64,000 bases of DNA from Typha latifolia (taxonomy: Eukaryota; Streptophyta; Magnoliopsida; Poales; Typhaceae): contig CM034100.1 of assembly GCA_019914945.1 (NCBI GenBank), positions 18,549,096 through 18,613,095 on the forward strand, written 5' to 3'. Position 1 is the first letter of the stretch. Each line of letters begins with the position of its first letter. Position numbers and translations under genes: made by a program. A model generated the notes under the pieces. The model ran no database searches and was not told where the DNA came from. It was given only the letters and a program-made list of their open reading frames with translations. This document shows positions 1 to 11,930 of this stretch, piece after piece.

Positions 1-72
1 GATGAAAAAAGGTACTTCAGTTCAAAATGCAATTTTGGTAATTCTGATGGTAAATTTTCATCATGGTTACAG

Positions 73-2271
73 ATGATGTATGAAGAAGCGAGTCAAGTTG
101 CTAATGACGCAGTAGGAAATATAAGAACAGTTGCTTCATTTTCTGCTGAAGAGAAGGTGATGGAACTATACAAGAAGAAATGTGAAGGGCCTATGAAGAC
201 AGGAATCAGACAAGGAATAATCAGTGGTATTGGGTTTGGGGTCTCCTTTTTCTTGCTGTTCTGCGTGTATGCAACTAGCTTTTATGCTGGATCTCGGCTT
301 GTTGAGGATGGGAAGACAACTTTTGCCAAAGTTTTTCGGGTATGTGTTCTCTTCATGTTAAAGTTTATGTAATTTTTTAGTATCAAAATACCAATGAAAA
401 GGTTCCTTTTTGTACTACTTTGTATATAATATATTTGCTATCCATTAAATATCAACGCTGGTACAAAGCTAATCTGTTGGTACTAGTATCGAGTGCAATG
501 ACTATAATTTGTTCAGCACTTCAGCCTGTGGATGAATATTCAGTGCCGAATTGAAGAAATGTAGAATGAAACTAGAAGAACTTAAGCAGTTACATGCCTG
601 ACTATTTTCAGGGAATTTTCTCTTATTATGTGCAAGAGTCATTATCCAAATGCTGTTAGACTATCTGTAATTCCACTATGCAACTTTTTATGTTGAGGAC
701 TTGAACTATGGCTGTCATACACTTGACTGCTATTAAAAGCTTATTCATAGTTCAAATATTTTTTCCCCCCTCTCTGCAGGTCTTTCTTGCTCTTTCCATG
801 GCAGCTATTGGAGTTTCCCAGTCAAGCTCCTTAACATCAGATTCTACCAAAGCAAAATCTGCTGCTGCTTCTGTATTTGCAATTGTTGATCGCAAATCTA
901 AGATAGATCCAAGTAATGATACTGGGGTAACCTTAGAAACAGTGAAGGGCAACATAGAGTTCCAGCATGTTAGCTTCAGATACCCTACAAGGCCAGATGT
1001 TCAGATTTTCCAAGACATGTGCTTAACAATCCGTGCTGGAAAGGTAAGATTTGATTTCCAACAATGTGCATAATTTATAGGAACTTTTGCCTTGATAAAC
1101 AAGTGTTAGATACTTGGATCTAAATCTAACAATCTTATTACAGACTGTTGCACTTGTTGGGGAGAGTGGCTGTGGCAAATCGACTGTTATATCATTGCTA
1201 CAGAGGTTTTATAACCCTGATTCAGGTCATATATTGCTAGATGGAGTTGAAATACAAAAACTCCAGCTGAGGTGGTTAAGGCAGCAGATGGGACTGGTCA
1301 GTCAAGAACCAGCTCTGTTCAATGATTCTATTCGAGCTAATATTGCCTATGGAAAAGAGGGAGAAGCCACAGAGTCTGGAATCATAGCTGCTGCCGAGTT
1401 GGCAAATGCTCACAAGTTCATTAGTGCTTTGCAACAGGTTAGATACTACAAGATAATCATTAATATATGGCAATCATTTTGGAATAGTATAGTTTGATTT
1501 ACTCTGTTTAGACGACTTACATTTACTGGTTCAAAGTTCGGAAAAACTTGCTCATAACTAGTTTTTTTTCAGGATAGTGTCCTATTTCTTTTAGATCTTT
1601 ACCAAAATTATGAAACTACTATTCTTTTTATTTGAGAAAGAAAGCTAGGATAGCTCAATATGAGATATCCTGGAACAAAATAATGGTGAAAATCAAGGTT
1701 CAGTCTAAAGTGGGCTCTGAAAATTCAATATAAATTTCTTGTTTTAGGGTATCTGCTGTGAATTGTGATACACCATTTATTTGAAAATGTAAATCGTCAA
1801 TTTCCTCTATTAAGATATACTGAAAGTTTTACATTGTTATTGCTTCAGCATGAACTTTTTGGTTGTCAATAACCTGTAATTATCAAAGATTAAAGAGCAT
1901 TTGAAATTGAACTGCAGGGTTATGACACATTGGTTGGAGAGCGGGGGAGTCAGTTATCCGGTGGGCAGAAACAACGCGTAGCGATTGCACGTGCCATAGT
2001 GAAGGATCCCAAAATTGTGCTGCTGGATGAGGCAACTAGTGCACTTGATGCCGAATCGGAAAGAGTAGTTCAAGATGCATTGGACCGTGTGATGATCAAC
2101 AGGACAACAGTTGTTGTAGCCCATCGTTTGTCTACGATAAAAAATGCCGACATGATTGCGGTAGTAAAAAATGGAATGATCATAGAGAAAGGAAAGCATG
2201 AGACCTTGATCAATATCAAGGATGGGGCTTATGCTTCCTTAGTAGCTCTTCACTCTACAGCTTCTTCATAG
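73..2271 (+). CDS. ABC transporter B family (P-glycoprotein/MDR type), 3' part
   Basis: The C-terminal 392 residues of a full-size ABCB pump; the 5' part lies outside the window. Exons are 73-339, 780-1043, 1144-1437 and 1918-2271, all joined in frame at GT..AG sites; bases 1-72 are intron. The first exon carries the end of the second transmembrane domain, with a hydrophobic helix around [20 protein letters not shown]. The second nucleotide-binding domain follows: Walker [11 protein letters not shown]-loop in [12 protein letters not shown] signature LSGGQ, Walker B IVLLDE, D-loop SALD and H-loop AHR. All ATPase motifs are intact, so the visible part looks functional. Sequence style resembles the plant ABCB4/ABCB11/ABCB21 clade, some members of which move auxin in the plasma membrane; the substrate here is inference. 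The ATG at 73 is an internal methionine codon, not the start. Confidence 0.93.
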
Positions 2272-3169
2272 TGCATTTCACTTCACACAGCTAGCTATTA
2301 AGGTCAATTTTGTTCTCGTTCTCACATGAAAGAATAGAACTTCTCACCTCGGTGCAAAGACATGGCGTTGCACTACTCTAAGTGTAAATGTTTTTTTTTT
2401 CTTTTCTTTTTCCTTATTTAAGCTCTGGTACCTGTAAAGAGATGGGAAAAAAATGGTGCAAAATGTTCATTCTGGAGGATAGCAAAGGAAACCTCCCTCT
2501 CTGCTGAAATACACATGTAATTAATGCCTGTTACTTTTCACAAACAATGAAACGAGTAACGTGTAAGCCTTCGTTTCCTAGGAATGAGCTTTTATTATCT
2601 CACAAGAAAACTACGGTTTGTTTCAATAACGAACACTTGAGGCGTCTCCAACATTGCCAATAAGTAAGCCAAAGGTCAAAAAAAAAAAAGAAGAAGAAGA
2701 TGATATCATTTTATCTCATGGAGAGAAGTGATAATTTCAGATAGACGAGTAGATAGAATACATTCTGGAGCCTGGAGCCTGGAGCCTGGAGCCGGACATT
2801 AAAAGAAATAATTCAATTAATACATTTAAAAAAGATCATATATACAATTATAATTATTGACTTTTAAATATGTGGAAATAGGGTTACGCACTGGATCTGG
2901 ATGACTCGTCCGCCTCCGTGGACAGGTATAAACCATCAAAGGCAACCAAACAATATCAGACGGTCGAGATCCCTCGTCTTCGCGTGTCCGAGCGTGGAAA
3001 CCCCATCACGACCACGAGCCGAGGAACGAAGCAATTCCTATTGGACCACGTCAGAAACGATTCCCTTACGCCTAATCATAGTAGGACACGTTTACTAGGA
3101 ACACTATCTAGCATTTATTTACATACGGAATTTGGCGAAGCCCTCTCCCAAAGACTAATCGAGTAATCC
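2272..3169. other. ABCB 3' UTR and upstream region of the DGAT3-like gene
   Basis: No gene seen. The first 300 bases or so are probably ABCB 3' UTR. A short tandem of GGAGCCT units lies at about 2766-2793. The rest is AT-rich and then turns GC-richer towards the next start codon. Confidence 0.5.
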
Positions 3170-4686
3170 ATGGACATCTCAGGCGTCGCTCTCCGGCGAT
3201 CTCAGATCGGGTTCGGCGCCGGAGTCCGGCGTGACTCGGGCGAGCGTTCCGTCATCTCTGGCCGCTCGATGCCCGGAGCTAGAGGGAGTCTTAGGATTCC
3301 GGCTAGGGCGAGGGGCGGCGGGGATTTCGCCGACGAGGGGCACCTCAAGTTCTATGCTTCTCCTGCGAGGTGCGGGGAGAAGAGGAAGGAGGGGAAGAAG
3401 AGGGCGAAGTTGATGAAGGGGCTGACGAAGGATCTGTCGAAGCTCTATTCGATGGATTTCAGTGTCGAGGCCGGAGAAAGGGATGTTAAGGGGAAGATGA
3501 TCTCGGTAAGATTTTTCTTTTATCTCGGTAAAATTTTTCTGTTCGAAATTTTGAACTCTGCAATATATTAGGTGGTCGTTTCAATTATTGCCTTGAATCG
3601 TCTTAGCTTAATCATAATTTTACCCATGGATTGGGGAATCCTGCTTATTCCTTCCTTGCTTGCTTTTTTCCATTATCTTTTTTGGTTTAGGTTTTCATTC
3701 ATTAGTTGATCAATTTTAGATTATTTAGCTTGAGCTAGTGCTTTTGATATTCTTTTCCACATCCTCCCTTATGCGTTGGTTATTGATAACTTTAGATAAT
3801 TTTGAATGACAATGCTTCGAAATGCTTTCGTAATATTAGCAGGCCTAGATTATCGAAGCTCTTTATTTTGTATCTTGCTTAAAATTCGTCGCAAGGACTA
3901 GATTATTTGTTTGATTAGTTCAACTGTATGTTAATAAGCAGAGATAAGAGCAAAGTAACCCCGTCTCTGTTGGCATCTATGCAGGAAGCAGCAGAGCTAT
4001 TACTGGCACAGCTGAACCAGATGAAAGCCCAAGAGAAAGAGATGAAGAAGAAGAGGAAAGAAGAGAAGGCGGCTATGAAAGCAACCAGGATGAAAGATTA
4101 TGCTAAGGACGACACCTCCTCATCTTCTTCTTCTTCCTCTGAATCGAGCGACAGCGAGTGTGAGGAAACTGTCAACATGAGCTGCCTTAGAACTGCTTCC
4201 GCCTCTGCTGCCCCGCAATCTCAGGGCGTGGTGATTTCAAAACCTGCAGTACCTCAAGGGAATCCAAATCCCCCTCTACAAACACAGTCTGTAGAAGAAA
4301 ACCAACTTACATTGGAACATGCACTGGAATGCAGCAGTATTATTACTAATCAAGGCTGTTGTAGTGGAAGCGTAGCTGTGGTCGAGAAGCCCATGGATAA
4401 GATTGAAGTCTGCATGGGAGGAAAATGCAAGAGGTCGGGGGCTCTGGAGCTGATGCAGGAATTTGAGAAGAAGGTTGGCATTGAAGGTGCAGTTGTTGGA
4501 TGCAAGTGCATGGGCAAGTGCAAAGAGGGACCAAATGTTAGAGTACTGAGTCACGTTGCAGAAGAGGGTTCTGATTCTCTCAAGCTTTCAAGGAATCCTC
4601 TCTGCATTGGTGTTGCTTTAGAGGATGTAGATACGATGGTGGCTGACTTTTTTCGAGGCAAGGATGTAGGACTCATGGCTGCTTAA
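3170..4686 (+). CDS. DGAT3: Soluble diacylglycerol acyltransferase 3-like [2Fe-2S] protein
   Basis: Two exons, 3170-3505 and 3985-4686, give 345 residues, the usual size of plant DGAT3. The first 112 residues are basic and Arg/Gly-rich with a plastid-transit-like N-terminus. The middle has a Lys/Glu coiled segment and a Ser-rich run. The C-terminal thioredoxin-like ferredoxin domain carries Cys255 and Cys260 (CMGGKC) and Cys285, Cys287 and Cys291 (CKCMGKC), followed by GPNVRV. This arrangement is typical of DGAT3, a non-membrane protein reported to make triacylglycerol and to bind a [2Fe-2S] cluster; the catalytic role of the family is less settled than that of DGAT1/2. The acceptor at 3983-3984 is chosen because it is in phase 0 and restores the family's EAAELLLAQLNQMK segment; the AG at 3940-3941 would give an immediate stop. 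Confidence 0.88.
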
Positions 4687-5881
4687 TTCGTACATAAGAT
4701 TATTGCATTTCTCATCTCTCGTCTATGTAACTAGAAACATGGTCTTAGTCTCATCAGTCTGCATCTCGCTGGCAGATAATATTATTAGCTTTTAATTTGG
4801 GTGCAGTTTTGTATCCATTTGTATATGGAACTCTATTAGTCATTGTGTAAAAGTAAAAGTTAAAGTAAGAAGTATAAATCATACTCTGGACACGATTGCA
4901 AGTAGTATACTCTTTCTAGAACTCTTCCTCAGAGTAAAAGATCAAAAGCTGATCAATTTTACAATACCAGGGGCTCATGATTCTCTGTTATGTATGTTGC
5001 AACTCTTGGACGATTTAAATTTAAAAAAATGATGCACGACAAACTCCTAGAGACAAATTTCTTGACCTACTAACAAATACTCAATATATAATTTTTTTTA
5101 AAATATTCATTAACTAATAAAAAAAAGGATTACAAGCTTTTATACAGAAAAATTAAAGCAAAAGATAAAAATAACTTAATAAACAAAAAGAATAAAAATA
5201 GCTCTATAAAACTAGTCAAAACTCTCGTTAAGCTAAAGAGATGAATGCAACCCTCTTGCCCCTACGATTAGAAACATGACGGATAATGGTGTCCACAAAA
5301 AATAAAGATTTCACATTGGAGGACTTTAACTGTATGGCAATGCAGTATGTTCCTAAACTCAAAACACAACATTACTCTGAATAAAATTGCCCCAGGTGTA
5401 TTCTTGGACTAACAAATTATGAAATGATTTTGGCATAAGATGCCAAATTAACCATAAGAAAACCAGAGCAAAAACCGCATTCCTTGACATTCAAATGAAT
5501 ACAACAAAATAACAAAAAGAAAAAAAAAAAGAAGAAGCATATACTGAAAACTAAAGGTGAAATTTGTCTTTGTAGAGGAAAGAAATTTCTTCATAGCAAA
5601 AACCTGAAATAGTAGAGTTTAAATAACCCACTGAAACAGGTCCAGGAGTAGGATTGAAAGGAAAGAAAGAGGATACACAATGCAAGCCATTCTATGCTGG
5701 AGCAGTTAAAAGAACAACAAAGTCCACTGGCTGTCAACTGAAAATCACAACCCCAGAAGATCATATTCTGAAATCACAGCTGATAGTACAAGTATATCAT
5801 CCACATTCAGGTCAAGTAATTAAGATGCAGTTCGCACTACAGGATCTATCTCATCGGTAATTTTCAGAAAATCGTGCAATA

Positions 5882-8879
5882 ACTGCAAAAAAAAAACTAA
5901 ATGTAGCTTATTCTTAGATCACAGCTAGAAATGGAAAAGAGTACATGCCAGTGGATTATTGTCCTTAGGGATTACAACAATGTCAGTTTAAAAGTACTAA
6001 CAAGACTGGCATGTTTCCTTAGAAAGATTACCGTCAAGGTGGAATGACTGTCAGTTGAATCAGCAGTGACATTGATCCAGCTCTAGCTAGCAGAGCTACC
6101 CTGCAGGTAGCTAGAGAAGTCAACAAGCCATGATGCTCTGATAGCCTCTCACTGCAATGATCAAAAGAAAACAAATGGTGAATACAAAAGTTTACAGAAT
6201 CAGGTTGGCAAGCAGCACTACAAAATATTGCGTCGTTTCATCCAGTGTTGGTTGAAAACTTAAGCTGTAACAGTGCACTCAAAACTGTGCAAGCAGGCCC
6301 TCACTGTTTATATGGCCTGAATGAGAACAACAGAACTGCCGTACCACTGCCATTTTAGCCCAAGCAGAATTGTAAGACTGAGCTCCAGTATTATATGTAC
6401 AACTTTATAACCGCCACATAGTAAACAGCTCTATGCCCAACCCTCTACCATGTCAATTGATACATTTAAATGAAATGGATCTAAATTTAAAATTTTCGGT
6501 AACATTTTCGAGCACAATAGTGTCCTATTGGTGGATATCTGTTACGAACCAAATCTGAAACAATCCGCTTGTAAAAAAATTATGAGATTTTAAGAGGTGG
6601 TAATCTCATGAATTAAGTTTCTTTTGGCTCTTATTTGAGTGTTTGGAGTTCGGAACAAGAAATTATGACCAAAAGGGTGAGGGAATGTCAGAATCAGGCT
6701 GAAACGAACTATTCGATGTTATAGCAGTTGTTGGAGGGTGATGAACGGCCGTGGGATGAAAGAGGTTAACCGTAGGGTAAGATGGCTCATAGAGAAAGAT
6801 AGTGACCAGGGTTTAGTTGTTTGGTAGGTTTCTAGAGTTAAGATATACTTTTAGGAAAGTAAAAATAATCTAACGGCTATAAATAAAAGGTGAACATGAG
6901 ATAAATAATAATTACTTAACTCAATATCATTCTACACCTCAAAATAACTCATGACATCTCCTATTTATAGGAGTAGAGTCACAACAGGTTGGATTTAATT
7001 CGCCATATTTAGCTTATATAGCAAATAATCTGCTTTAATTCAAAATTAAAAGCAATATATAAAATCAACTAATTAGACTCGACTTGACAGAGTCGACTAA
7101 CATGGTTGGATCATAACAATATCTACATACCCTATGTGTTTAAGAATTTAGTTTAATTACTCGGAAACCGAGCAAGTAGTCAGCACTCATCTAGTCAGGA
7201 TCAACTTCGGTCAAGTCCATGCCACATACTAGCTCTTTCGGCACATTATATGAAATCTATCCATCCTTATGCTTCGTAGAGAAGGTTGTTGCTACGGATG
7301 CATGTACACTTGCACAATTTATTCCACATCAATATGAGCACATAGAAAGGAATTATTAAAATAAACCTTGACATGTAACTATTTTATTTGTATTAAAGGG
7401 GTTATTGGTGGCTAACAGTTAAGAATGTACAAATACAATAAATATCTTAGATCATCAAGCATATACCATGTCATAAGACTTTAAGACAGTAAGGTTTTCT
7501 ACACAATCATTTGTTATGTAGAGAACTAGAGAATCTAATTTAAGAAGGCAAATGTTCATACTTTTAAGTTCTACCAGTAAGCAGAAAAAACACTGTAGTA
7601 AGTATGAGGACTCCAGAAAAGGCAAAATCACAACCTGCCCCAACACCCAAGGAGATAATAGTTGTGCAACTTAGGGATCTCCTGATGACACTACTTGACT
7701 TCTCCATCAAAAGTATGAAACAAGAAAACTAGCAATTTCCATATTCAAAAGACTCTTTACATTAACAGCTTCAGCCTCCAATTTCTCATGAATAAGCAAA
7801 TGACCTACTCCTTACTATATAAGTATATTTAGGTTGTTGAAGCTGCTTCTGATGCTTCTTAGAATGCCACTCTAGTGCTTTCTTTCTTCCTTCCTTCACT
7901 AGTATCAGCATCAGCTCTACCATCTATTCTGCTTCAGGTTACTAACGTGCTTGTTCTAGTCCTCTCAGACATAAATTACCAACAGTTCTTCTGTTAATAT
8001 AGTAATCGACAATTATTCTTTTCTTAAGTTGCTTGAAAATTTTCAATTCAAATTTCTTCATGGCAAGAATACTCATTAATATCAAATAGGTAACCAATCT
8101 GACTAACCCAAATATTTTTTTGCATATAGCACAAAGTATGAATCCTATACTAAAGGCATAGATAAAGCATCTGTGGAAAAATATATCTTAAAAGATGGTG
8201 ATGACGTTAACTCGATGAAGATTGAATATAGTCAGTTTGACATAAAATAACTTCCCAAGGACGTAAAAAAAAAACATTTTGAACAAACTAAATCACTTTA
8301 ACATTCAGTCGTTACCAAATTATCACTTATAAGTTATAACATAGCAAAGAGTAGCTGTCCATCCTTAGAGATAGTTTGTGATAACCATGCAGAAAACAAG
8401 TTTATCAGATTTAAATTTTAAAGAAGGATATGCACTATGAAAAAATGAACTTTACACGATGGAACTAGGGTAATGGAGAAATGAGCTATTGTGCAAGGAA
8501 CCTCAAAGATGCAGGTGAATAAAGATGACGCTAAACCAACATATTTTCCTCAAAGCCCGTATGCATTAGATACATAACTAATATTTTTAGTGAATCATCT
8601 GATGCACAAGTTCAATAAGATCTGGTTTTAGTAGACATGTCAATAGGAAATAACAAATAAACCATTCAAGATACAAGCACAACTATTGATCTCCGCATGG
8701 AAAAAGGGCTACATAATTTTAAGATAACTATTACTATAAGTGATTGAAAAGAAAAAAAAAAAAAAGAACTTTCGCCAGGCTTGAAAGATACAGAGCATTT
8801 GTGTAGAGCATAACCTATTCAAAAGAAAATCCAAGAACATTTAAGATAGGAATTTACTATTTGTAAAAATACATTTACC
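5882..8879 (-). other. Possible spliced 3' UTR of the cysteine desulfhydrase-like gene
   Basis: On the minus strand a good donor (AAG|GTAAAT, boundary 8879/8878) lies four bases past the stop codon. An exon-like segment 6032-6151 has acceptor TTGCAG|T and donor ACG|GTAATC. A further acceptor with a poly-T tract sits just above 5882. Together these suggest an intron of about 2.7 kb inside the 3' UTR. This rests only on splice-site shape and would need transcript reads. Confidence 0.35.
6540..7118 (+). mobile_element. Solo LTR of a retrotransposon
   Basis: A 579-bp segment begins TGTTACGAACC and ends GGATCATAACA, so it has TG..CA ends with a TGTTA/TAACA short inverted repeat. It is flanked on both sides by the perfect 5-bp duplication ATATC (6535-6539 and 7119-7123). 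A TATA-like GGCTATAAATAAAAGG lies inside near 6877. No gag or pol sequence is next to it, so it is a solo LTR left by recombination. The terminal style is common in Ty3/gypsy elements; the family is inferred. Confidence 0.8.
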
Positions 8880-8882
8880 TTC

Positions 8883-10283
8883 TCAATTGGATGGAAGTTT
8901 TGTGCAACTGAATCCATCATGCACAAGCTTATTGATCACATCTCTCAATTTACAGTACTCATCCTCCACATTATATACCTGGTGAGAAATCCTCGCATAC
9001 CCTCTCACGGAATAGTTGCTCCCGTCTTTAACCGCAGCCTCACCCTCCATTATTGGGTTGTAGTATATAGGAACTTCAACATTGAATTCCTCTCTCAAGT
9101 AAGTCCTTAAACTCATCGCATCCTTATTACTTGAAATTCCCAAGCATCCTGGCAATCCAACCATGATCAAGCTCCCGCACATCTCAGGGGGTGAACCAAG
9201 GCAAGTCCCCCAAGCTTCGGCCAGCATCATCCCCATCTCCACAACCTTGTCGTGGTTCCTTTTCCGAATCCCCTCAAGCCCACCTTCAAACCTATTGATG
9301 AATTCCACAACATCTGGCACAACAAGCTGCGGAGTGTAATCCCGTGTCCCAATCCACCCGCTTTCTATAGGTAGGCCGTTTCCATACTCATGAGAGACCA
9401 CGGGATGATGCAGATTGGAGGAGGCCGCTCCCTTCCTGGTGTGCAAGAAAGCGACCGCTGGAGGGCAGAAGAACCACTTGTGAAGGTTGCTGGTATAGAA
9501 GTCGGCGCCGATGTCATTGACATCAACCTCGATATTCCCAATTGCATGCGCTGCATCGATGAACACCTGGTCGACGCCCTCCTCTCGGCAGATCCTCGTG
9601 AGCTCTTTTACAGGGATCACCACGCTCGGCATTGACGTTATGTGATCGATCACGGCGAGCCGAACTTTTCGGCCCCCAGACTTGCCTAAAGCGAGAGCTT
9701 TGCGGAATTCTCGGATAATATCGTCATCGGAGGAGACAGGGAAGGGGAGAGGTACCTCGATCACATGCGCACCGGCACGCGCCACGTAGGCGTGGACGGA
9801 CTTCTTGACAGCGCCATAGGCGTAGTGGAGCATGAGGACGGCGTCGCCCTTGGAAAAAGCGCCCTCGGAGAACGACCACGCCACGTGCTGGAAGACGATC
9901 GCGGCGGCCGTGGTGGCGTTGTCGACGAGGGCGACCTCGGAGACATCGCCCGCGCCGATGAGGTCGCGGAGGGCGGCGCGGGAGCGGAGGAGGCCTTGCT
10001 GGAGGCGGTTGAAGTAGAAGTCGTCGGGCTGGGCGAGGAATTGGAGCTGCAATCGCGATTGGGCGGCGAGGACCGAGGCGGGGCAGCTACCGAAGCTGCC
10101 GTTGTTGAGGCGGGCTACGGAGGGGTCGTGATGGGAGAATTCCTCGGCGATCTCGGCAGAGGATATCGGGGGAGAGGGGCGAGGACGCTTCGGCAGGGGG
10201 CCGTTGCCGTCGGAGCCGTCAACGGCCGGCAAAGGGCGGCCGTGGCCGTTGTCGGCGTGGTCGTCGTCACGTCGCGAGGCCAT
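8883..10283 (-). CDS. LCD: Probable L-cysteine desulfhydrase (class V aminotransferase fold)
   Basis: A single exon encodes 466 residues, matching plant proteins annotated as probable L-cysteine desulfhydrase, which use pyridoxal phosphate to split cysteine into H2S, ammonia and pyruvate. Visible marks: an N-terminal low-complexity stretch rich in Asp, Arg and Pro, the opening RLNNGSFGSCP at about residues 58-68, FIDAAHAIG with the cofactor-contacting Asp243 and His246, and the Schiff-base Lys269 in SNLHKWFFCPP. The C-terminal domain ends near YCKLRDVINKLV. The N-terminus has no clear transit peptide, so I cannot assign a compartment. The start is the first ATG of the open frame; the 5' half is strongly GC-rich. 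Some class V relatives are isopenicillin-N epimerase-like in name only. Whether cysteine is the true substrate cannot be told from sequence. Confidence 0.87.
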   Translation of the reverse strand: MASRRDDDHADNGHGRPLPAVDGSDGNGPLPKRPRPSPPISSAEIAEEFSHHDPSVARLNNGSFGSCPASVLAAQSRLQLQFLAQPDDFYFNRLQQGLLRSRAALRDLIGAGDVSEVALVDNATTAAAIVFQHVAWSFSEGAFSKGDAVLMLHYAYGAVKKSVHAYVARAGAHVIEVPLPFPVSSDDDIIREFRKALALGKSGGRKVRLAVIDHITSMPSVVIPVKELTRICREEGVDQVFIDAAHAIGNIEVDVNDIGADFYTSNLHKWFFCPPAVAFLHTRKGAASSNLHHPVVSHEYGNGLPIESGWIGTRDYTPQLVVPDVVEFINRFEGGLEGIRKRNHDKVVEMGMMLAEAWGTCLGSPPEMCGSLIMVGLPGCLGISSNKDAMSLRTYLREEFNVEVPIYYNPIMEGEAAVKDGSNYSVRGYARISHQVYNVEDEYCKLRDVINKLVHDGFSCTKLPSN

Positions 10284-10503
10284 GGAGGAGGGAGCTAGAG
10301 CTAGTGTACTTCTGTGGTCGGATCGGCCATGGAGGAAATGATTAGGGCTAGGTCTAGGAATGGGGGGGAAATAAAAGATAAAAGGTTAGGGCCTTAGGGG
10401 GGGGGGCCAATGACGGGATTCCGCGTCAGAGTTTCCGGTTTTCGATTTCTTTTTTACGATGGGCGACTGAGTAAGAGTAGTGCTGCTACGTTTTACGTAT
10501 TGT

Positions 10504-10528
10504 TATATATATATATATATATATATAT
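10504..10528. repeat. (AT)n microsatellite
   Basis: About twelve TA units upstream of the minus-strand desulfhydrase gene. Confidence 0.9.
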
Positions 10529-10673
10529 GTATAATATAACTTGGGTCTGGGTCTGGATCGTCGTCATCCCACAAATAATGATACATAGAGAATTGGAGAT
10601 GGAAATCCCCTTGTTTTTCTAATTCAGAAATACAGTATCCAATTTACTTTTTCAAAAAACCAATCACTCATAG

Positions 10674-10696
10674 TATATATATATATATATATATAT
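10674..10696. repeat. (AT)n microsatellite
   Basis: About eleven AT units. Confidence 0.9.
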
Positions 10697-11204
10697 TCAG
10701 CTCTGAGGTGGAAGTCACCAGTTAACATGACTTAGCACCACAAATTGTTTATGGTTTGTGATGGGACATTGTTTGTCGACACATCCCAGTTGTATTTAAA
10801 TTCAAACTCTCTTTTTTAAAGTTTTGCATGATAGACTTTACTTAGTATCGAGATTAATTTATTGAATTCTGGGAGTTTGGCACACAGAGAAACAGAGAGC
10901 ACTAACAAGAAAAGAAAAAGGTCATACGACTGCCACTTGGATGATTATCTACGGTGTTGCTTATAACAACAACTGCAAAATATTAGTATATCATTGCATA
11001 ATGGAAGGTATGAACTTGCAAAACGAAATTCAAGATAGAGAAAGAACACATCACATCTTATCACATCAAACGAGGCATAAATTTCGCATACTTCTCTAAT
11101 TGAGCTGTGCCGTTGACTTTATTTTATTCAGTTATCTTATCTTATCTTATCTCTGAAATACAATATAAAGCTTACGTACAGCAAGTAGTGTCTGAATTCT
11201 GATG

Positions 11205-11232
11205 CATATATATATATATATATATATATATA
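11205..11232. repeat. (AT)n microsatellite
   Basis: About thirteen AT units. Confidence 0.9.
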
Positions 11233-11892
11233 GATATAGACTGACTGCGTGGAGGAACAAGTTGGATAGAACCTGCATGTTCAGTTGTTTACCCGCAAAC
11301 ATATATAGTAGAGTAGTTGATAAATTAATGTTTCAAGAATGATACAAATCAAGGCACATCTATCTCTAGTGTGTGAATTGGATTACAAAATTTTGTTAGC
11401 ATGAAGCAAAGAAAATTGTAAGCAATAGATCAATAGAAAGGATCCAGCTATAATAATCAAAGAAAAAGGTTCTAAATAAGATATTAAAAATTCTTTTACT
11501 GTCTAATTCTTGTCCAAAGAGAAATTAGAGAACAGAGGGGGCCGGGCCTGTCAATGAATTCTACTGTTGCACATAAGCTCATTTAATCCTAGAAGCAACC
11601 CTCAAAATTACTCTAGATGCAGGAACAGGCTTCCACAAGGAATAAATTAAGAGAAGTTGTCTTAATGAAAGCTTTGGAAAGGGAGGAGAGTTAAGCACAG
11701 AGTATTCATCAGCGAGTCAGATCTAGGAAAAAAAGAAAAAAGAAAAGAGAAAAAATAAACTCATCTCAGCAAGTCAGATATAAGAAGTCAGTCTGTAGAT
11801 ATAGAGTATTCATTATGACTTGGAGATAAAGACAAGGACCTCGTTCTTCCACATCCCACGAAGGGTTAGGAGAAGGAAATTGCAGCGGTATC

Positions 11893-11896
<4 letters not shown>

Positions 11897-11927
<31 letters not shown>
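11897..11927. repeat. (TC)n microsatellite
   Basis: About fifteen TC units, about 1.4 kb upstream of the aspartic proteinase start codon. Confidence 0.9.

Positions 11928-11930
<3 letters not shown>

Larger units (their letters stand above)
4687..8882. other. Long intergenic or UTR-intron stretch
   Basis: No protein gene recognised. The first few hundred bases probably hold the DGAT3 3' end. AT-rich simple sequence lies at 5080-5200. A solo LTR and possible non-coding exons of the downstream minus-strand gene are listed separately. Confidence 0.5.

Noticed and set aside
5654..5860. 68-codon plus-strand open frame
   Set aside because: No recognised domain, AT-rich codons, no good leader; it overlaps a possible non-coding exon of the minus-strand gene.
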